Below, one piece after another: positions 1 to 9,193 of a stretch of 64,000 nt of DNA. A program made the position numbers and the translations under genes. This stretch comes from Pseudomonas sp. BBP2017 (GTDB lineage: Bacteria > Pseudomonadota > Gammaproteobacteria > Pseudomonadales > Pseudomonadaceae). Every line of letters begins with the position of its first letter. Positions within the stretch are counted from its first letter, which is position 1. The notes beneath the pieces are model-generated. The model saw only the letters and a list, made by a program, of their open reading frames with translations. It was not told the origin of the DNA and made no database searches. The stretch covers positions 310,001 to 374,000 of the forward strand of contig NZ_PVZN01000001.1 of assembly GCF_003024385.1 (NCBI RefSeq), in the 5' to 3' direction.

Positions 1-308
1 ACAAGCGTCCAAGCATTCAGAACGAAGCCGACAACGGCCTGAGCAACGACAAGTACACCATCGCCATGGCCCGTACCATGGAACCGCATTCGGCGTCGGC
101 GCAGTTCTTCATCAACGTCACCGACAACAGCTTCCTCAACCACAGCGGCAAGAACGTCCAGGGTTGGGGCTACGCAGTATTCGGTAAAGTCACCGAAGGC
201 ACCGAGGTTGTCGACAAGATCAAGACTGTTGCCACCGGCTCCAAGTCCGGCCACCAGGACGTACCGGTTGAAGACGTGATCATCGAGAAAGCCGAGATCG
301 TTGAGTGA
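1..308 (+). CDS. ppiB: Peptidyl-prolyl cis-trans isomerase B (cyclophilin), 3' part
   Basis: This is the C-terminal part of a cyclophilin-type prolyl isomerase, which speeds cis-trans isomerisation of X-Pro bonds during folding. The reading frame is open from base 3, so the start lies left of the window. Cyclophilin signatures are visible: [17 protein letters not shown] (the active-site QFFIN segment), then [16 protein letters not shown] and the terminal [15 protein letters not shown]. No signal peptide can be judged because the N-terminus is missing. The stop overlaps the GTG start of lpxH (GTGA), the usual ppiB-lpxH arrangement in Pseudomonas, so the two are probably translationally coupled. 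Confidence 0.93.
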   Translation, partial: KRPSIQNEADNGLSNDKYTIAMARTMEPHSASAQFFINVTDNSFLNHSGKNVQGWGYAVFGKVTEGTEVVDKIKTVATGSKSGHQDVPVEDVIIEKAEIVE

Positions 309-1027
309 TACTGCTGATCTCTGATCTGCACCTGCAAGAAGAACGCCCGGACATAACCCGGGCGTTTCTTGATCTGCTCGATGGTCGTGCGCGCCACGCC
401 GAGGCGCTGTACATCCTCGGTGACTTCTTCGAGGCCTGGATCGGCGACGACGCCATGACACCGTTCCAGTCCACGATCTGCCAGGCCCTGCGCGCTTTGA
501 GCGACAGCGGCACGCAGGTCTGCCTGATGCATGGCAACCGTGATTTCCTGATCGGCGAAGCCTTCTGCCAGGCGGCCGGCTGCACCCTGCTGAGCGACCC
601 CTGTGTCGTGCAGCTGGGCGGTGAACCGGTGCTGCTGATGCACGGCGACAGTTTGTGCACCCTGGACCTGGCCTACATGAAAATGCGCCGCTACCTGCGC
701 AATCCAGTGAGCTTGTGGATCCTTCGGCACCTGCCGCTGAGCACCCGCCAGAAACTGGCGCGCAAACTGCGCAGCGAAAGCCGCGCGCAGACGCGGATGA
801 AGGCCAACGACATTGTCGACGTGACGCCGGAAGAAGTACCGCGGGTCATGGCGCAGTATGGCGTACGCACGCTGGTGCATGGCCATACCCATCGTCCGGC
901 GATTCACAAACTGGTGGTCGATGAGCAACCGGCACGGCGCATCGTGCTAGGGGATTGGGACCGCCAAGGCTGGGCATTGCAGGTGGATGAGCAAGGGTTT
1001 CAGCTGCAGCCTTTTGCTTTTCCTTGA
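305..1027 (+). CDS. lpxH: UDP-2,3-diacylglucosamine diphosphatase
   Basis: LpxH hydrolyses UDP-2,3-diacylglucosamine to lipid X and UMP, the fourth step of lipid A synthesis, at the inner face of the cytoplasmic membrane. The 240-residue protein has the metallophosphoesterase blocks in order: ISDLHL near residue 5, [11 protein letters not shown] near 39, GNRD near 78, HGDSLCTLD near 112 and HGHTHRPA near 195, which supply the metal ligands. The start is GTG at 305, overlapping the ppiB stop. Length and motif spacing match the family. A palindrome at 1042-1079 separates it from the convergent miaE gene. Confidence 0.95.
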   Translation: MILLISDLHLQEERPDITRAFLDLLDGRARHAEALYILGDFFEAWIGDDAMTPFQSTICQALRALSDSGTQVCLMHGNRDFLIGEAFCQAAGCTLLSDPCVVQLGGEPVLLMHGDSLCTLDLAYMKMRRYLRNPVSLWILRHLPLSTRQKLARKLRSESRAQTRMKANDIVDVTPEEVPRVMAQYGVRTLVHGHTHRPAIHKLVVDEQPARRIVLGDWDRQGWALQVDEQGFQLQPFAFP

Positions 1028-1041
1028 GACCTGATCACGGA

Positions 1042-1079
1042 GCAAGCCCGCCCCCACAACACCAGTGGGGGCGGATTGC
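1042..1079. terminator. REP-like hairpin between lpxH and miaE
   Basis: CCGCCCCCAC at 1048-1057 pairs perfectly with GTGGGGGCGG at 1065-1074, and outer GCAA/TTGC add to the stem. It sits between two convergent genes, so it may end transcription from both sides. There is no clear U-tract; it may equally be one of the GC-rich REP-like palindromes seen elsewhere in the window. Confidence 0.55.
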
Positions 1080-1090
1080 CCCGCTATCAA

Positions 1091-1696
1091 TCAGGCCGGA
1101 ACACCGCTATGAAAGCGAAACTCTTCATCCGCGCTGCTGATCAATTCGGCTTCAACCGCCCTGACCTTCTCCACCACCCGCTCGATATCCGCCGCCTCAC
1201 CGTATTGATGGGCGAGCTTGAGATAACCCTGATAGTGACGGGCCTCGCTGTTGAGCAGGCCGTGATAGAACTTGCCCAGTTCTTCGTCCAGATGCGGCAC
1301 CAGCGCGGCAAAACGTTCGCAGCTACGCGCTTCGATAAAGGCGCCGACTACCAAGGTGTCGACCAGCTTCACCGGCTCATGGGTCCGCACCACCCGGCGC
1401 AGGCCCGAGGCATAGCGCCCGGCCGATAACGGGCGCAAGGCAATCTTGCGGCGCTTCATCAGGCGCAGCACCTGCTCATGGTGCACCAGCTCTTCGCGAG
1501 CCAGGCGCGACATCATGTTGATCAAATCCAGGTGCGTGTTGTACTTGGCCATCAGGCTCAGCGCAGTACTGGCGGCCTTGAACTCGCAGTTCTTGTGGTC
1601 GATCAACAGGGTTTCCTGGTCGGCAAGTGCCGCCTGAACCCAGGCATCAGGAGTACGGCAACCAAGGAACGCATCAATTTCGGGAATAAGGTGCAT
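1091..1696 (-). CDS. miaE: tRNA-(ms2io6A37) hydroxylase
   Basis: MiaE is a non-heme diiron monooxygenase that hydroxylates the isopentenyl side chain of 2-methylthio-N6-isopentenyladenosine at tRNA position 37. The sequence of about 201 residues shows ferritin-like helices with carboxylate and histidine ligand motifs: EFKAAS, REELVHHEQV, EARSCERF and EARHYQ. The start chosen is the ATG giving MHLIPEIDAF; an in-frame codon ten residues upstream would add an odd Cys-rich extension and is unlikely. It is monocistronic and convergent with lpxH. Confidence 0.93.
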   Translation of the reverse strand: MHLIPEIDAFLGCRTPDAWVQAALADQETLLIDHKNCEFKAASTALSLMAKYNTHLDLINMMSRLAREELVHHEQVLRLMKRRKIALRPLSAGRYASGLRRVVRTHEPVKLVDTLVVGAFIEARSCERFAALVPHLDEELGKFYHGLLNSEARHYQGYLKLAHQYGEAADIERVVEKVRAVEAELISSADEEFRFHSGVPA

Positions 1697-1854
1697 AGGC
1701 TCACAAAACAGGCAGGGCAACGGCAAGGCCGGCGATTATACCGGCAGCGGCGGCGATCACCAGTGAACTATGCTTGATACATATCAACGCCCATTACACT
1801 TGGCGCCGACTATAGTCAGTCATCGGTCGCCATTTCTGAAGGGAGTTTACGCTC

Positions 1855-2718
1855 ATGCAAGAAGTACGCAGCATACTGGTGGTCCTCGATCCCGAACACG
1901 CTCACAGCCGCGCCCTGACCCGGGCCAAACTGATCGGCGGTGCCACCGGCGCACGCCTGCACCTTTTGATGTGCGACAAGAATCACGACCACAGCGCCCT
2001 GCTCAGCCTGCTCAGCAGCCAGCTGCATGATGACGGTTTCGACAATGTGACTTACGAGGAGGCCTGGCACGGCAGCCGGCACGAATCGATCATTGCCGTG
2101 CAGCAAGCCGAAGGCTGCGATCTGGTGATCAAGGAGCACCGGCCGGACAACCCGCTGAAAAAGGCCCTGCTCACCCCATCCGACTGGAAACTATTGCGCC
2201 AGTGCCCGTGCGCGGTGCTGATGGTCAAGACCGAGGGACCGTGGGCTGGCGGCGTGATCCTCGCTGCAGTGGATGTCGGCAATCATGACGAGGCACACCG
2301 CCTGCTGCACAGGAACATCATCGACCACGGCTACGAGATCGCCAGCCTGGCCAAAGGTGACCTGCATGTGATCAGCGCCCATCCGTCACCGATGCTGTCG
2401 GCGGCTGACCCGGTCTACCAATTGAAGGAAACCATCGAACAGCGTTATCGCGAGGAGTGCAGCGCGTTCCAGGCTGAGTTCGACATCAAGGATGATCGCC
2501 TGCATGTTGCCGAAGGCCCGGCCGATGTGCTGATCCCCCACACCGCCAAGAAGTATGATGCAGTGGTGACCGTGATCGGCACGGTGGCGCGCACCGGGAT
2601 TTCCGGGGCATTGATCGGCAACACCGCCGAGGTGGTGCTCGATTCGCTGGAATGCGATGTGCTGGTGCTCAAGACTGAAGAAGTGAAGGTGCACCTGACC
2701 GAGCTGGCGCAAGGCTGA
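1855..2718 (+). CDS. Tandem universal stress protein (UspE-like)
   Basis: The 287-residue protein holds two Usp domains in tandem, as in UspE: one from about residue 5 to 135 (RSILVVLDPEHAHSRAL) and one from about 145 to 280 (GVILAAVDVGNHDEA, ending in DVLVLKTEE). A nucleotide-loop-like stretch GTVARTGISGALIGNTAE lies near residue 240. Usp proteins are cytoplasmic and support survival under stress; the exact ligand cannot be read from sequence. A purine-rich AAGGGAG sits upstream of the ATG. A strong palindrome follows at 2726-2764. Confidence 0.85.
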   Translation: MQEVRSILVVLDPEHAHSRALTRAKLIGGATGARLHLLMCDKNHDHSALLSLLSSQLHDDGFDNVTYEEAWHGSRHESIIAVQQAEGCDLVIKEHRPDNPLKKALLTPSDWKLLRQCPCAVLMVKTEGPWAGGVILAAVDVGNHDEAHRLLHRNIIDHGYEIASLAKGDLHVISAHPSPMLSAADPVYQLKETIEQRYREECSAFQAEFDIKDDRLHVAEGPADVLIPHTAKKYDAVVTVIGTVARTGISGALIGNTAEVVLDSLECDVLVLKTEEVKVHLTELAQG

Positions 2719-2725
2719 CGACCTC

Positions 2726-2764
2726 ATCGCGAGGCAAGCCCAAGTTGGGGGCTTGCCTCGCGAT
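2726..2764. terminator. Perfect 16-bp stem hairpin after usp gene
   Basis: ATCGCGAGGCAAGCCC at 2726-2741 is exactly complementary to 2749-2764 with a 7-base loop. It lies between a plus-strand gene and a minus-strand gene that converge, so it could serve as a bidirectional terminator. The sequence also resembles P. putida REP palindromes. Confidence 0.6.
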
Positions 2765-2768
2765 CGTT

Positions 2769-3236
2769 TCAACCCAAAGCACCCTTGAGAAACCCCGGCG
2801 CGATATAGCGTTGATAGTGGGCTTCAGACAGCAGGAAAAATTCCCGATCAATGGCATCACGCAACTGCGGCAGCTCCCAGTCGCGAAACTCCGGCAACAA
2901 CACCATGCCATAGGCCTCAAGATCACGAATAACCCGCGCGCCACGGGCGATCAACTGGTACGCCCAGCAATATTCGGATTGGTGCGGCACGAAACGAACC
3001 TTGCGCTGCTCCAACTGCTGGCGCAGGCGCATGGCATCAAAGACCTCAAGTTTGGCCACCATGACCTGCACCAGCAGCTGCTCCAGGCGCAGCCAGACCG
3101 CTCGTTTTTCATCTTCGTTGTAGCCGTTCCAGTTGATCACTTCATGGTGAAAACGCTTGCAGCCACGACACACCAGATCCCCGTAAACCGTGGAGCAGAG
3201 GCCGACACAAGGCGTTTTGATTGACTGATTGGGCAT
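2769..3236 (-). CDS. DUF1289 family protein
   Basis: The protein has 155 residues. Its first 40 residues carry the DUF1289 signature: TPCVGLCSTVYGDLVCRGCKRF, quoted here as TPCVGLC, then CRGC, followed by W and K/R-rich sequence. The four cysteines suggest a small metal or Fe-S site, but this has not been shown here. The rest (residues 50-155) is helical and without a motif I recognise. It stands alone, convergent with the usp gene and divergent from acnB. No function can be assigned. Confidence 0.75.
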   Translation of the reverse strand: MPNQSIKTPCVGLCSTVYGDLVCRGCKRFHHEVINWNGYNEDEKRAVWLRLEQLLVQVMVAKLEVFDAMRLRQQLEQRKVRFVPHQSEYCWAYQLIARGARVIRDLEAYGMVLLPEFRDWELPQLRDAIDREFFLLSEAHYQRYIAPGFLKGALG

Positions 3237-3347
3237 GAAATAATCTACAACTGGACGGTGGAACAGGCCGCCATGTTAGCCCTTTGTCTAACGGGGGTCA
3301 CCCGCTAAAGTCATCGCGCGCGCCTTACCTTTATCGAGTTTTTACCG

Positions 3348-3353
3348 TAGAAT
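3348..3353 (+). promoter_or_regulatory. Possible -10 box (TAGAAT) upstream of acnB
   Basis: TAGAAT at 3348-3353 matches the sigma70 -10 consensus in five of six positions and is preceded by a T-rich stretch. The matching -35 (TTACCT at 3325-3330, 17 bases upstream) is weak. It would place the transcript start just before the palindromic leader. Confidence 0.35.
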
Positions 3354-3385
3354 CATCCGGCCTTTTTAAGGCGCCAATGTCCGTT

Positions 3386-3524
3386 AGAAGCTGTTTTCAA
3401 AGCGTCACGAGCACAGTTGATCCGGTAGAACGGCGTTGGCCCGGGATATACGCCTCATCGCATATCCCGCGCCAGCCCTCATCAGCCTCCGTTCTACAGG
3501 CGTAAAACTTTGAAAGCAGCTTCT
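3386..3524 (+). repeat. 139-bp nested palindrome in the acnB leader (structured RNA or MITE-like)
   Basis: The ends AGAAGCTGTTTTCAAAG (3386-3402) and CTTTGAAAGCAGCTTCT (3508-3524) pair over all 17 positions, with one G-U in RNA. Inside, GTAGAACGG (3425-3433) pairs exactly with CCGTTCTAC (3489-3497), and GGGATAT (3443-3449) pairs with ATATCCC (3462-3468), with TGGC/GCCA extending that stem. The element holds no credible gene. It is either a folded 5' UTR of acnB or a small non-autonomous mobile element with terminal inverted repeats; no clear target duplication is visible. Confidence 0.6.
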
Positions 3525-3643
3525 GTAAGGATTTCCTGCAACCCTGGCTACGCGGCCCAAGAAGCCGTATTGCGCACGGGTGCCGGACTTTCTGGATGAG
3601 CGTCCCGGACACCCATTTGGGACCACTGATGAGGGTAATAACT

Positions 3644-6244
3644 GTGCTTGAAGCCTACCGCAAACACATCGAAGAGCGTGCCGCCCAGGGTATCGTGCCC
3701 CAGCCGCTTAACGCCGAACAAACCGCAGGCCTGGTTGAGCTGCTGAAGAATCCCCCTGCTGGCGAAGAAGCAGTCCTCGTCGACCTGATCACCAACCGCG
3801 TTCCACCAGGAGTGGACGAAGCCGCCTACGTCAAGGCCGGTTTCCTCTCTGCTGTCGCCAAGGGCGAAGCCACTTCCCCACTGATCGACAAGAAGCGTGC
3901 TGTGGAGCTGCTGGGCACCATGCAGGGCGGTTACAACATCGCCACCATGGTCGAGCTGCTGGACAACGCTGAGCTGGCCGCCGTTGCCGCCGAACAGCTC
4001 AAGCACACCCTGCTGATGTTCGACGCCTTCCACGACGTCGCCGAAAAAGCCAAGGCCGGTAACGCTCACGCCAAAGCCGTGCTGGAATCCTGGGCCGCCG
4101 GTGAGTGGTTCACCGCTCGCCCGGCGATCGAACAGAAGTACAGCCTGACGGTGTTCAAGGTTCCAGGCGAAACCAACACTGACGACCTGTCCCCTGCCCC
4201 GGACGCCTGGTCGCGCCCTGACATCCCGCTGCACGCCCTGGCCATGCTGAAAATGGCCCGTGACGGCATCAATCCTGAGCAACCAGGCGCCATTGGTCCG
4301 CTCAAGCAGATCGAAGAAGTCAAAGCCAAGGGCTTCCCGGTTGCCTACGTCGGTGACGTGGTCGGTACCGGTTCTTCGCGTAAATCCGCCACCAACTCGG
4401 TGCTGTGGTTCTTCGGCGACGACATCCCGTACGTACCGAACAAGCGCGCCGGTGGTTTCTGCTTCGGCACCAAGATCGCCCCGATCTTCTACAACACCAT
4501 GGAAGACGCCGGCGCCCTGCCGATCGAATTCGACTGCACCAACCTGGGCATGGGCGACGTCATCGACGTTTACCCATACGCCGGTAAAGTCTGCAAGCAC
4601 GGCACCGACGACGTCATCACCACCTTCGAACTGAAGACCCCGGTGCTACTCGACGAAGTCCGCGCTGGTGGCCGTATCCCGCTGATCGTCGGCCGTGGCC
4701 TGACCGAGAAGGCGCGCGCCGAACTGGGTCTGGGCCCAACCGATCTGTTCAAGCTGCCTGAAGCCCCGGTCGACACCGGCAAAGGCTACAGCCTGGCACA
4801 GAAAATGGTCGGTAAAGCCTGCGGCGTGACTGGCGTTCGTCCAGGCACCTACTGCGAGCCGAAGATGACCACCGTCGGTTCTCAGGACACCACCGGTCCA
4901 ATGACCCGTGACGAACTGAAAGACCTGGCGTGCCTGGGCTTCTCCGCTGATCTGGTCATGCAGTCGTTCTGCCACACCGCCGCCTATCCAAAGCCGATCG
5001 ACGTCACCACCCACCACACCCTGCCGGATTTCATCCGCACCCGTGGCGGCGTGTCCCTGCGTCCAGGCGACGGCATCATCCACAGCTGGCTGAACCGCAT
5101 GCTGCTGCCGGACACCGTCGGTACCGGTGGTGACTCGCACACCCGTTTCCCGATCGGCATCTCGTTCCCGGCCGGTTCTGGCCTGGTCGCCTTCGCCGCT
5201 GCCACCGGCGTCATGCCGCTGGACATGCCGGAGTCGGTACTGGTGCGCTTCAAGGGCAAACTGCAACCAGGCATCACCCTGCGCGACCTGGTCCACGCGA
5301 TCCCTTACTACGCTATCCAGAAGGGCCTGCTGACCGTTGAGAAGAAAGGCAAGATCAACGCCTTCTCCGGCCGCATCCTGGAAATCGAAGGCCTCGACGA
5401 ACTGACCGTCGAGCAAGCGTTCGAACTGTCCGACGCCTCGGCTGAACGTTCCGCTGCCGGCTGCTCGATCAAGCTGCCAGAGAAGGCCATTGCCGAGTAC
5501 CTGCAGTCGAACATCACCCTGCTGCGCTGGATGATCAACGAAGGCTACGGCGATGCCCGCACCCTGGAGCGTCGTGCCCAAGCGATGGAAGCCTGGCTGG
5601 CCAACCCGGTACTGCTGGAAGCCGACGCCGACGCCGAATACGCCGAGATCATCGAAATCGACCTGGCCGACGTCAAAGAGCCTGTGCTCTGCGCGCCGAA
5701 CGACCCGGACGATGCCCGTCTGCTGTCGACCGTTCAGGGCGAGAAAATCGACGAAGTGTTCATCGGTTCGTGCATGACCAACATCGGTCACTTCCGCGCT
5801 GCCGGCAAGCTGCTGGAGAAGGTCAAGGGTGGCATCCCTACCCGTCTGTGGCTGGCTCCGCCAACCAAGATGGACGCTCACCAGCTGACCGAAGAAGGCT
5901 ACTACGGCATCTACGGCAAAGCCGGTGCACGCATGGAAATGCCAGGCTGCTCGCTGTGCATGGGTAACCAGGCACGTGTGCAGACCGGTTCGACCGTGGT
6001 GTCCACTTCGACCCGTAACTTCCCGAACCGCCTGGGCGACGCCACTAACGTCTACCTGGCCTCGGCCGAGCTGGCCGCTGTTGCCTCGATTCTGGGCAAG
6101 CTGCCAACCGTCGAAGAGTACATGGAGTACGCGAAGAACATCGACAGCATGGCTGCCGACGTTTACCGCTACCTGAGCTTCGACCAGATCGCCGAGTTCC
6201 GTGAAGCCGCTGCGAGCGCCAACATTCCGGTTGTTCAAGCGTAA
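3644..6244 (+). CDS. acnB: Bifunctional aconitate hydratase 2 / 2-methylisocitrate dehydratase
   Basis: AcnB interconverts citrate and isocitrate in the TCA cycle and can also hydrate 2-methyl-cis-aconitate. The product of 866 residues matches AcnB length and order: an N-terminal HEAT-like domain ([16 protein letters not shown]), the swivel domain ([14 protein letters not shown]) and the catalytic domains. Cluster cysteines are in GSCMTNIGH and CSLCMGNQA. The start is GTG at 3644, preceded by GAGGG; an ATG at 3596 would add 16 residues absent from the family. A long palindromic leader lies upstream, a strong terminator downstream, and the methylcitrate cluster is convergent. Confidence 0.97.
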   Translation: MLEAYRKHIEERAAQGIVPQPLNAEQTAGLVELLKNPPAGEEAVLVDLITNRVPPGVDEAAYVKAGFLSAVAKGEATSPLIDKKRAVELLGTMQGGYNIATMVELLDNAELAAVAAEQLKHTLLMFDAFHDVAEKAKAGNAHAKAVLESWAAGEWFTARPAIEQKYSLTVFKVPGETNTDDLSPAPDAWSRPDIPLHALAMLKMARDGINPEQPGAIGPLKQIEEVKAKGFPVAYVGDVVGTGSSRKSATNSVLWFFGDDIPYVPNKRAGGFCFGTKIAPIFYNTMEDAGALPIEFDCTNLGMGDVIDVYPYAGKVCKHGTDDVITTFELKTPVLLDEVRAGGRIPLIVGRGLTEKARAELGLGPTDLFKLPEAPVDTGKGYSLAQKMVGKACGVTGVRPGTYCEPKMTTVGSQDTTGPMTRDELKDLACLGFSADLVMQSFCHTAAYPKPIDVTTHHTLPDFIRTRGGVSLRPGDGIIHSWLNRMLLPDTVGTGGDSHTRFPIGISFPAGSGLVAFAAATGVMPLDMPESVLVRFKGKLQPGITLRDLVHAIPYYAIQKGLLTVEKKGKINAFSGRILEIEGLDELTVEQAFELSDASAERSAAGCSIKLPEKAIAEYLQSNITLLRWMINEGYGDARTLERRAQAMEAWLANPVLLEADADAEYAEIIEIDLADVKEPVLCAPNDPDDARLLSTVQGEKIDEVFIGSCMTNIGHFRAAGKLLEKVKGGIPTRLWLAPPTKMDAHQLTEEGYYGIYGKAGARMEMPGCSLCMGNQARVQTGSTVVSTSTRNFPNRLGDATNVYLASAELAAVASILGKLPTVEEYMEYAKNIDSMAADVYRYLSFDQIAEFREAAASANIPVVQA

Positions 6245-6257
6245 GCTGACTTAGCGT

Positions 6258-6286
6258 AAAAAACCCCGCAATATGCGGGGTTTTTT
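6258..6286. terminator. Rho-independent terminator between acnB and prpD
   Basis: AAAAAACCCCGCA and TGCGGGGTTTTTT form a symmetric stem with a T-run on one strand and an A-run on the other, so it can terminate acnB and, in reverse, the prp cluster. Confidence 0.92.
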
Positions 6287-6317
6287 ATTGGCAGGCTCCT
6301 ACAGGCATTTGCCCGCT

Positions 6318-7802
6318 TCAGATCACAAACAGATCGACAAACCGATGCACCGCCGTAGCCTCAAGCGCCGCCTGATCCTTGCACAAGGCAAAAATCTCAT
6401 CCACCCGCTGCCCGCTAAAGCGCGTCGCCAGGTTGGCCCTGAACTTCTCTTCCAGCAACGGAATACCCTCAGCGCGACGTCGGCGGTGACCAATCGGGTA
6501 CTCCACAACTACCTGTCCGGTGCTTGATCCGTCGTTGAAGAACACCTGCACGGCATTGGCAATCGAGCGTTTGTCGGCCTCCAGGTACTCACGGGTAAAA
6601 CGCGGGTCTTCGACGATTTCCATCTTCTCGCGCAAGCGGTCGATGATCGGGTGGGCGGCTTGGAATTCATCCTCATATTGCTCAGCCACCAGATTGCCAA
6701 AAATCAGCGGCACCGCGGTCATGTACTGGAGGCAATGATCTCGGTCGGCAGCGTTGGCCAGCTTGCCCACCTTGGAGATGATGCGGATCGCCGATTCATG
6801 GGTGGTGATGACGATCCGGTCGATTTCATGCAGGCGGTTACGTACTTGGGGATGTAGCGCCACCGCCGCTTCACAGGCGGTCTGGGCATGGAACTCGGCG
6901 GGGAAGCTGATCTTGAACAGCACGTTCTCCATCACGTAGCTGGAGAACCCTTGAGAGAAGCTGAAGGCGCGCTTGTCTGCGGGCTTGAGCGCCAGGTCCT
7001 TGTTGGTATGACTGAACAATACATCGTAGAAGCCCCACTGCGGCGCAGTCAGAACGCCCGGAATACCCATCTCGCCACGCAGGGCAATATCCGCCAGGCG
7101 TACACCGCGGCTCGAGGCATCCCCCGCCGCCCAGGATTTGCGTGAACCGGCATTCGGTGCATGGCGGTAAGTACGCAGGGCCTGACCATCGACAAAGGCA
7201 TGGGACAGCGCCGACAGCAATTGTTCGCGGCTGGCGCCCATGAGCCTGGCGCAGACCGCCGTGGACGCGACCTTGACCAGCAGCACATGATCGAGACCAA
7301 CGCGGTTGAAGGAGTTTTCCAGGGCCATCACCCCCTGGATCTCATGCGCCATGACCATGGCTTCGAGCACCACACGCATGCTCAAGGGCGCTTCACCATT
7401 GGCCACACGTTTTTGCGAGAGATGGTCGGCCACTGCCAGGATGCCGCCGAGGTTGTCCGAGGGATGCCCCCACTCGGCGGCCAGCCAGGTGTCGTTGTAG
7501 TCGAGCCAACGGACGATGCAACCGATGTCCCAAGCGGCCTTGACCGGATCCAGGCGGTAGCTGGTGCCCGGCACCCGTGCACCATACGGCACCACCGTAC
7601 CCTCCACCAACGGCCCCAGATGCTTGGTGCATTCCGGGAAGCGCAAGGCCAGCAGGCCGCAGCCGAGGGTATCCATCAGGCAGTTGCGCGCGGTGTCCAG
7701 CGCCTGCGCGGAACCGACCTGGTAATTCAGGGCATAGTCAGCGATGTCCTGCAGTACCCGGTCGTAGTCAGGACGATTGTTCAGATCAACGTTGGCACTC
7801 AT
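6318..7802 (-). CDS. prpD: 2-methylcitrate dehydratase
   Basis: PrpD belongs to the MmgE/PrpD family and dehydrates 2-methylcitrate to 2-methyl-cis-aconitate in propionate breakdown. The 494-residue protein starts at [15 protein letters not shown]; a further upstream in-frame start is rejected because it lacks conservation. Family segments seen include [19 protein letters not shown] and [20 protein letters not shown]. It is the last gene of the cluster, after acnD and prpF. AcnD could perform the same dehydration, so the cluster carries both enzymes, as is common in Pseudomonas. Confidence 0.95.
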   Translation of the reverse strand: MSANVDLNNRPDYDRVLQDIADYALNYQVGSAQALDTARNCLMDTLGCGLLALRFPECTKHLGPLVEGTVVPYGARVPGTSYRLDPVKAAWDIGCIVRWLDYNDTWLAAEWGHPSDNLGGILAVADHLSQKRVANGEAPLSMRVVLEAMVMAHEIQGVMALENSFNRVGLDHVLLVKVASTAVCARLMGASREQLLSALSHAFVDGQALRTYRHAPNAGSRKSWAAGDASSRGVRLADIALRGEMGIPGVLTAPQWGFYDVLFSHTNKDLALKPADKRAFSFSQGFSSYVMENVLFKISFPAEFHAQTACEAAVALHPQVRNRLHEIDRIVITTHESAIRIISKVGKLANAADRDHCLQYMTAVPLIFGNLVAEQYEDEFQAAHPIIDRLREKMEIVEDPRFTREYLEADKRSIANAVQVFFNDGSSTGQVVVEYPIGHRRRRAEGIPLLEEKFRANLATRFSGQRVDEIFALCKDQAALEATAVHRFVDLFVI

Positions 7803-7851
7803 CTGATGTCTCTCTGTTGTAGGTAAACAGGGAGCCAAGCGCCGCTACTGG

Positions 7852-9042
7852 TTAGAAGGCATCACCGGGCACCCGCACCCAGCCCTCCATCAGTATCCGC
7901 GCACTGCGGCTCATGATTGCTTTGGTGACAGTCCACTCACCGTTCACCTGACGAGCCTCGGCGCCAACGCGCAGGGTGCCCGAGGGGTGTCCGAAACGAA
8001 CAGCGCTGCGCTCGCCACCACCGGCCGCAAGGTTGACCAGGGTGCCAGGGACCGCCGCAGCGGTACCGATAGCCACAGCTGCAGTGCCCATCATGGCGTG
8101 GTGCAGCTTGCCCATCGACAGCGCACGGACCAATAGATCAACGTCTGATGCCGCCACGGCTTTACCGCTGGACGACTGGTAAGCCGTTGGCGGAGCGACG
8201 AAGGCGACTTTCGGCGTGTGCTGACGCTTGGCGGCTTCATCGATGTGCTTGATCAGGCCCATGCGCACGGCACCGTAGGCACGAATCGCTTCGAACCGGG
8301 CCAGGGCCCCGGGATCGCTGTTGATCGCGTCCTGCAGCTCGGTGCCGGTGTAGCCGATGGCTTCGGCCTGGATAAAGATGGTCGCAATACCGGCATTGAT
8401 CAGGGTGGCCTTGAGCGTGCCGATGCCAGGCACTTCCAGGTCATCGATCAGGTTGCCGGTGGGGAACATCGAGCCGCCCTCGCCGTCTTCGTCGGCAGCC
8501 GGACCCATGAATTCGAGTTGCACTTCAGCCGCCGGGAAAGTCACGCCATCCAGCTCGAAATCACCGGTCTCCTGCACTTCACCATTGGTGACCGGCACGT
8601 GGGCGATGATGGTCTTGCCGATGTTGGCCTGCCAGATGCGCACAGTGGCGATACCGTTCTGCGGTATACGGCTGCTGTCGACCAGGCCGGCACTGATGGC
8701 AAAGGAACCAACCGCTGCCGAGAGATTACCGCAGTTACCGCTCCAGTCGACAAAAGCCTTGTCGATCGATACCTGACCGAACAGGTAGTCGACATCGTGA
8801 TCGGCCTTGATGCTGCGCGAGAGGATCACGGTCTTGCTGGTGCTGGAGGTGGCGCCACCCATGCCATCGATCTGCTTGCCATAGGGATCAGGGCTGCCAA
8901 TCACCCGCAGCAGCAATGCGTCGCGGGCCGGGCCCGGCACCTGTGCGCGCTCAGGCAGGTCCTGGAGGCGGAAGAACACGCCTTTGCTGGTGCCGCCACG
9001 AATGTAGGTGGCGGGGATTTTGATCTGGGGTACGTGAGCCAT
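7852..9042 (-). CDS. prpF: 2-methylaconitate cis-trans isomerase (AcnD accessory protein)
   Basis: PrpF isomerises the trans-2-methylaconitate made by AcnD to the cis form. The 396-residue product opens MAHVPQIKIPATYIRGGTSKG and carries the family's GNCGNLSAAVG motif near residue 110. An upstream in-frame start would add 28 residues of unrelated sequence over the intergenic repeat and is rejected. It follows acnD after a REP-like pair at 9092-9182. Confidence 0.95.
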   Translation of the reverse strand: MAHVPQIKIPATYIRGGTSKGVFFRLQDLPERAQVPGPARDALLLRVIGSPDPYGKQIDGMGGATSSTSKTVILSRSIKADHDVDYLFGQVSIDKAFVDWSGNCGNLSAAVGSFAISAGLVDSSRIPQNGIATVRIWQANIGKTIIAHVPVTNGEVQETGDFELDGVTFPAAEVQLEFMGPAADEDGEGGSMFPTGNLIDDLEVPGIGTLKATLINAGIATIFIQAEAIGYTGTELQDAINSDPGALARFEAIRAYGAVRMGLIKHIDEAAKRQHTPKVAFVAPPTAYQSSSGKAVAASDVDLLVRALSMGKLHHAMMGTAAVAIGTAAAVPGTLVNLAAGGGERSAVRFGHPSGTLRVGAEARQVNGEWTVTKAIMSRSARILMEGWVRVPGDAF

Positions 9043-9091
9043 GGGAATCTTGTCCTGTGAAAAAACACGCAAACTTAAGGCTGACAACAAC

Positions 9092-9182
9092 CCTGTAGGA
9101 GCTGGCCTTGCCAGCGATGCAGACACCGCGCAACCGCTGGCACCGTATCGCTTTCATCGCCGGCAAGGCCGGCCCCTACAGG
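9092..9182. repeat. Inverted pair of P. putida-type REP sequences
   Basis: The 28-base arm at 9092-9119 and the arm at 9155-9182 are inverted copies agreeing in 25 of 28 positions, with a GGCCTTGCC core and CCTACAGG-type ends. They flank 35 bases of spacer and lie inside the prp operon, between acnD and prpF, where they could stabilise the upstream mRNA. Confidence 0.75.
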
Positions 9183-9193
9183 TTGGATTTACC

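Noticed and set aside
3397..3626. Short open frames inside the acnB leader palindrome
   Set aside because: They arise from the inverted repeats themselves and lack ribosome sites.
3596..3643. Upstream ATG start for acnB
   Set aside because: It would add 16 residues before LEAYRKH that AcnB proteins do not have; the GTG at 3644 has GAGGG upstream.
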